A DNA stretch of 64,000 bases. Origin: Echinometra lucunter. Taxonomy: Eukaryota; Echinodermata; Echinoidea; Camarodonta; Echinometridae. Positions 60,936-64,000 of the stretch are shown one piece after another. The DNA lies in contig CM057151.1 of the NCBI GenBank assembly GCA_029962745.1, positions 39,469,136 to 39,533,135 of the forward strand. Direction: 5' to 3'. The first letter of the stretch is position 1. Each line of letters opens with the position of its first letter. A model generated the notes under the pieces. The model saw nothing but the letters and a program-made list of their open reading frames with translations, had not been told where the DNA came from and did no database searches. The translations under genes were made by a program, and so were the position numbers.

Positions 60936-61237
60936 AAGTAATGTCACGACGGATGTGTAGGAGACTCAAGTTTTTGAATAAATATACAATAATTTCTGAC
61001 TTATATTGTCTTCAAGTCCCTTTCCCTCTCTCTCGTTCTATCTCTCTGTCTATCTTTATTATCGTTATCTTTTTTGTATTTATGTTTACTCTTGTCTCTC
61101 TCCTCCCCATCTCCATCGCTATCTCCCTCTCTCCCCCTCCCACCCCTGTCTCTTTCTTTCTTTCTCTCTCCTCTCCCTCCCTCCCTCTCTCTGGCCTCCT
61201 CACTCTAACTCTTCTTTTCCTTTTCACTTCTACTTTT

Positions 61238-61412
61238 GTTGTGGCAAAGTTGGTAAGAGTGCACGCTTTTAAAGGGTCGCGAGTTCGATTCCCACTGGTC
61301 CCTGCCTCCTTATGTCCTTCAGCAGGACATTTAATCCACCTTTGCTGCACTCTACCCAGGTGTATAATGGGTACCTGGCTACCTGACACTGCTGGGGTAG
61401 TAATAATATTTT
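61238..61412 (+). mobile_element. tRNA-derived SINE
   Basis: The head has an A-box-like TGGCAAAGTTGGTAAGAG and a clear B-box (GCGAGTTCGATTCCC). The body includes 'cagcaggacatttaatcc' and 'gtataatgggtacctgg', and the 3' end runs into taata/T-rich sequence. The antisense frame here (61012-61389) is a shadow of this repeat. Confidence 0.75.
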
Positions 61413-61971
61413 TTTAAAAATTTTTTAGCCCTCCATAGGCTATTTTATTGAGTTAAATAAACATTTCACAACGTAGAAAAATGTATTTTACACTCAAATA
61501 AAATACACTACTTTACATTTCTCTCCTTTAGTTTTAAACAAAGATTTAAGTGACTGCCATTTAGCAACAAATTTGTTATGTGTACCTGAAATAAGATTAA
61601 TATATCTCTCATCTTCATAATATTGAATAACCTTTTTCTTTATGATACTAAAAATAGGAATTTTATTATTAAGCTTTTGTACGAACATTTGTTGTTTGAT
61701 CAAAATTACTATGCAATTTAATGCATCATTTCTCTTTTCTTCAAAGCCAAAAATTATATTTCGTAAATTAAACTTTATCTGTACTAAAGAACCTTCATTA
61801 ATAATAATGTTTATGATAATTCACTGTAGGTGCCTTGGGGACCCTTTGGGATGGATAAGTTACACAGTTAAAATATCTTCATTTAATAAGTTTGTTTGCA
61901 GTTGATTCCTTTTTGTATAAAAGATTCATTAAGTCCTGTCGTTAGGCTAACTTTCTTTAAACATTGTTAAA

Positions 61972-62324
61972 CACACTAAGAAAAAAAAGGTTCAATTTTG
62001 CACCCTTCAAATACAACACTGGGAGCTCCTTTGCAGCCTAAGAAGCATTTTGCACCTTTAAGGGTGCAGTGAGCTACATTGTACATTTCGCACCCTTAAG
62101 GGTGCAGAGTTGTACCCTTTAGGGAAGGTGCAAATTTGCACCCTTTTGGATGCAAAAATTTCTGCACCCTTAAAGGTGTGCAGGCAGGCATTTTGGGGTG
62201 CAAACAAGTGCAAAAGGGTGCATCATTGCACTTTTTTTCATGTAGGGTGCAAGATTGCACCCCAAAAGGTGCTGCCAGTGTTACATTTAGGGTGCAAAAA
62301 ATTGAACCCCTTTTTCTTAGTGTG
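61972..62324. mobile_element. TIR element built of gggtgca / tgcaccc words
   Basis: The ends are inverted repeats of about 33 bp: cacactaagaaaaa followed by ggttcaatttt and gcaccc on the left, complemented on the right (ending cttagtgtg at 62324). The inside is a patchwork of gggtgca and tgcaccc heptamers on both strands, forming many short hairpins. About 353 bp, no transposase, no clear target duplication. Confidence 0.75.
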
Positions 62325-64000
62325 AAGAAGGCATGGTGATTTTTCTAATGTACAAAGCTTAACATAAGAAAACCCCTTGTGGTAAATACAAGTTTTAAAT
62401 TCACTCTGAAATAATAACACACCAAATTTCGCCAACATAATACTACCGTTTGTTCAGTTAGTCATTTTCTGATAAGTCTACTATATTTACTATATTTAGA
62501 TGACTGCAATGCTTAATTACGCGTAAGAACACGCAACAGCAAAAGAAAAATAGTATCACTAGTCAGGCTAGTTCTAATTTATTTGTACACCGGTGCGTCG
62601 GCAGGGCAACGATTCCTTCTACAGCAAATATTAGGCAATACCATGTCATTTTAGCCATCGATTTTCCTTTAAAACTTAGAGAGAGGGGAAGAAAGAGGAC
62701 AGAGAAGACAAAATTACGCGCGAATTTTCACCATTTCCTTCCATATGACAAAGATCAAGGTAAAAACGTAAAACAGGTGTAAGCCCGTTCTTCCGTGCAC
62801 ATTTCCGAAGCTGCTATTTACTTTCCAACCCACGATTTCTAGTGAAAGTTCCAGTATGAGCAAAAACGTGCACAGTTTTGGGGTGAATTATTATACCAGT
62901 AAGTCCATGATTGTACAAAGCACATGAAACAGATAAAGAGTGATATATTGATTTTATTGGAAGGGGGAATGAGAAAGTAACTTATTGTATGTAGGTAGCG
63001 TTGATTCTTTTTCCAAATCAGAATCTTAGTTTGTGGCTTTGACTTTTGAAAATTCCATGTACGCATCATCAAATGCGAAATATTAGCGCCTTCGAGTAAA
63101 TTATAATACAGCTTAAAAACACATAGAGAGATTAAGTAGAACTCTGCACGGCGAGATGAATAGGAAGAATTCCATTGTAAAAGGCCGAGTGACTTTCTTC
63201 CACAAGGGGACCTTCACTTATTTTGATATGAATTATGACCCGTCATTTTTAAAACTCTATATAACGCCATATTAAAAAAATATAAACTGTTCTAAGTAAA
63301 AACGAAAACACACGCACACTCACCCTCACACACGCCCACACATGCATGAACAAAAAAAAAAACCACGTTGAAAATCGTGTTCTATAAAGACTTCAAAATT
63401 AAAGAATAATGAAAACACTCTTAGCTTTAGTATAATAATTGAGAATAAACTTGACCTAAGCCAATGGGACAGGAAGAACAGTATCCTGACTATTAATCGT
63501 GAAGCTGACAAAGAATTGACAAAGAAAGCACAATTAGTGAGTAAATTCTATTCACTCCAAACAATTAATTAACCTCCACATTATTGACCCGTCCTTGGCA
63601 AAAAACAAATTATTATACATCTCAACAGTGATGACTTTCAACTGCGTGATAATTACTTCCAAAGGAAAAGATGAATTATTTGGATATCCTTCACTCTATA
63701 GTCATTTTTATCCCGTAATGAATATGAATGGTATATTGGGCATATCACTTCACCTCGAGTTGACACGTCTAAAAACTACAATGACAACGAAAAAATGAAT
63801 GTTATACAATTCTTTATCAGCAGATAAAGAATGCACAGCACTAAAATAGATAAGATTTTTAAATAACCAACAAAAAAAAATCATGTTTACTTCACGAAGT
63901 GTCAACTGATTAACCTTCACTTTCTTCGAGGTAGCGACTGCAAAGTACCATAATCTGTATACATATGCATAATGATTTAAAGTTTTATTATAATTCACTT

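Larger units (their letters stand above)
58053..64000. other. Right-end region without a supported gene
   Basis: AT-rich DNA. Contents are the tandem duplication 58480-59150, a poly-G run near 59681, a possible small secreted ORF (60681-60935), CT-rich tracts, a SINE (61238-61412) and the gggtgca TIR element (61972-62324). From 62330 to 64000 I see only AT-rich sequence with (A)n runs. Confidence 0.6.

Noticed and set aside
61012..61389. 125-codon minus frame rich in Arg/Glu
   Set aside because: It is antisense to a CT-rich tract and a SINE; no family is recognised.

Overview
This is a eukaryotic, AT-rich, intron-rich animal genome window. The gene set (a proteasome alpha-2 subunit, mitochondrial ribosomal protein L32, a vertebrate-like TGF-beta type II receptor and a class A GPCR), together with many short interspersed repeats, poly-G runs and (GA)n tracts, points to an invertebrate deuterostome. 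An echinoderm such as a sea urchin is my best guess, but I cannot prove the species. Only a small fraction of the window is coding.

Layout from left to right: (1) 940-1462, minus: first coding exon of a class A GPCR (N-terminus to the start of TM4); the rest was not found and probably lies off the left edge. (2) 1463-11894: repeat-rich intergenic DNA holding several small non-autonomous DNA transposons, three of them hAT-like. (3) 11895-15956, minus: MRPL32, three exons, 190 residues. (4) 16032-20283, plus: PSMA2, five exons, 235 residues. The two start codons face away from each other across only 75 bp, a bidirectional promoter arrangement also known for human MRPL32/PSMA2. (5) 20284-27897: intergenic DNA with foldback elements. 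(6) 27898-44678, minus: a TGF-beta receptor type II gene with six clear coding exons. A candidate short first exon for the signal peptide lies at 57967-58006, beside a CCAAT/ETS/CRE cluster. Its introns hold SINEs, LINE relics, long microsatellites and a 2.77-kb transposon. (7) 58053-64000: no gene I can support; tandem duplications, a SINE, a TIR element built of gggtgca words, and one weak small secreted-protein ORF.

The genes are unrelated in pathway: 20S proteasome core, mitochondrial large ribosomal subunit and membrane receptors. The structural highlight is the element at 53278-56045. It has 20-bp perfect terminal inverted repeats with TTAA at both ends, an internal 226-bp tandem array at one side and a 15-bp perfect hairpin at the other, and no transposase. 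I saw no sign of a prokaryotic defence, CRISPR or biosynthetic system.
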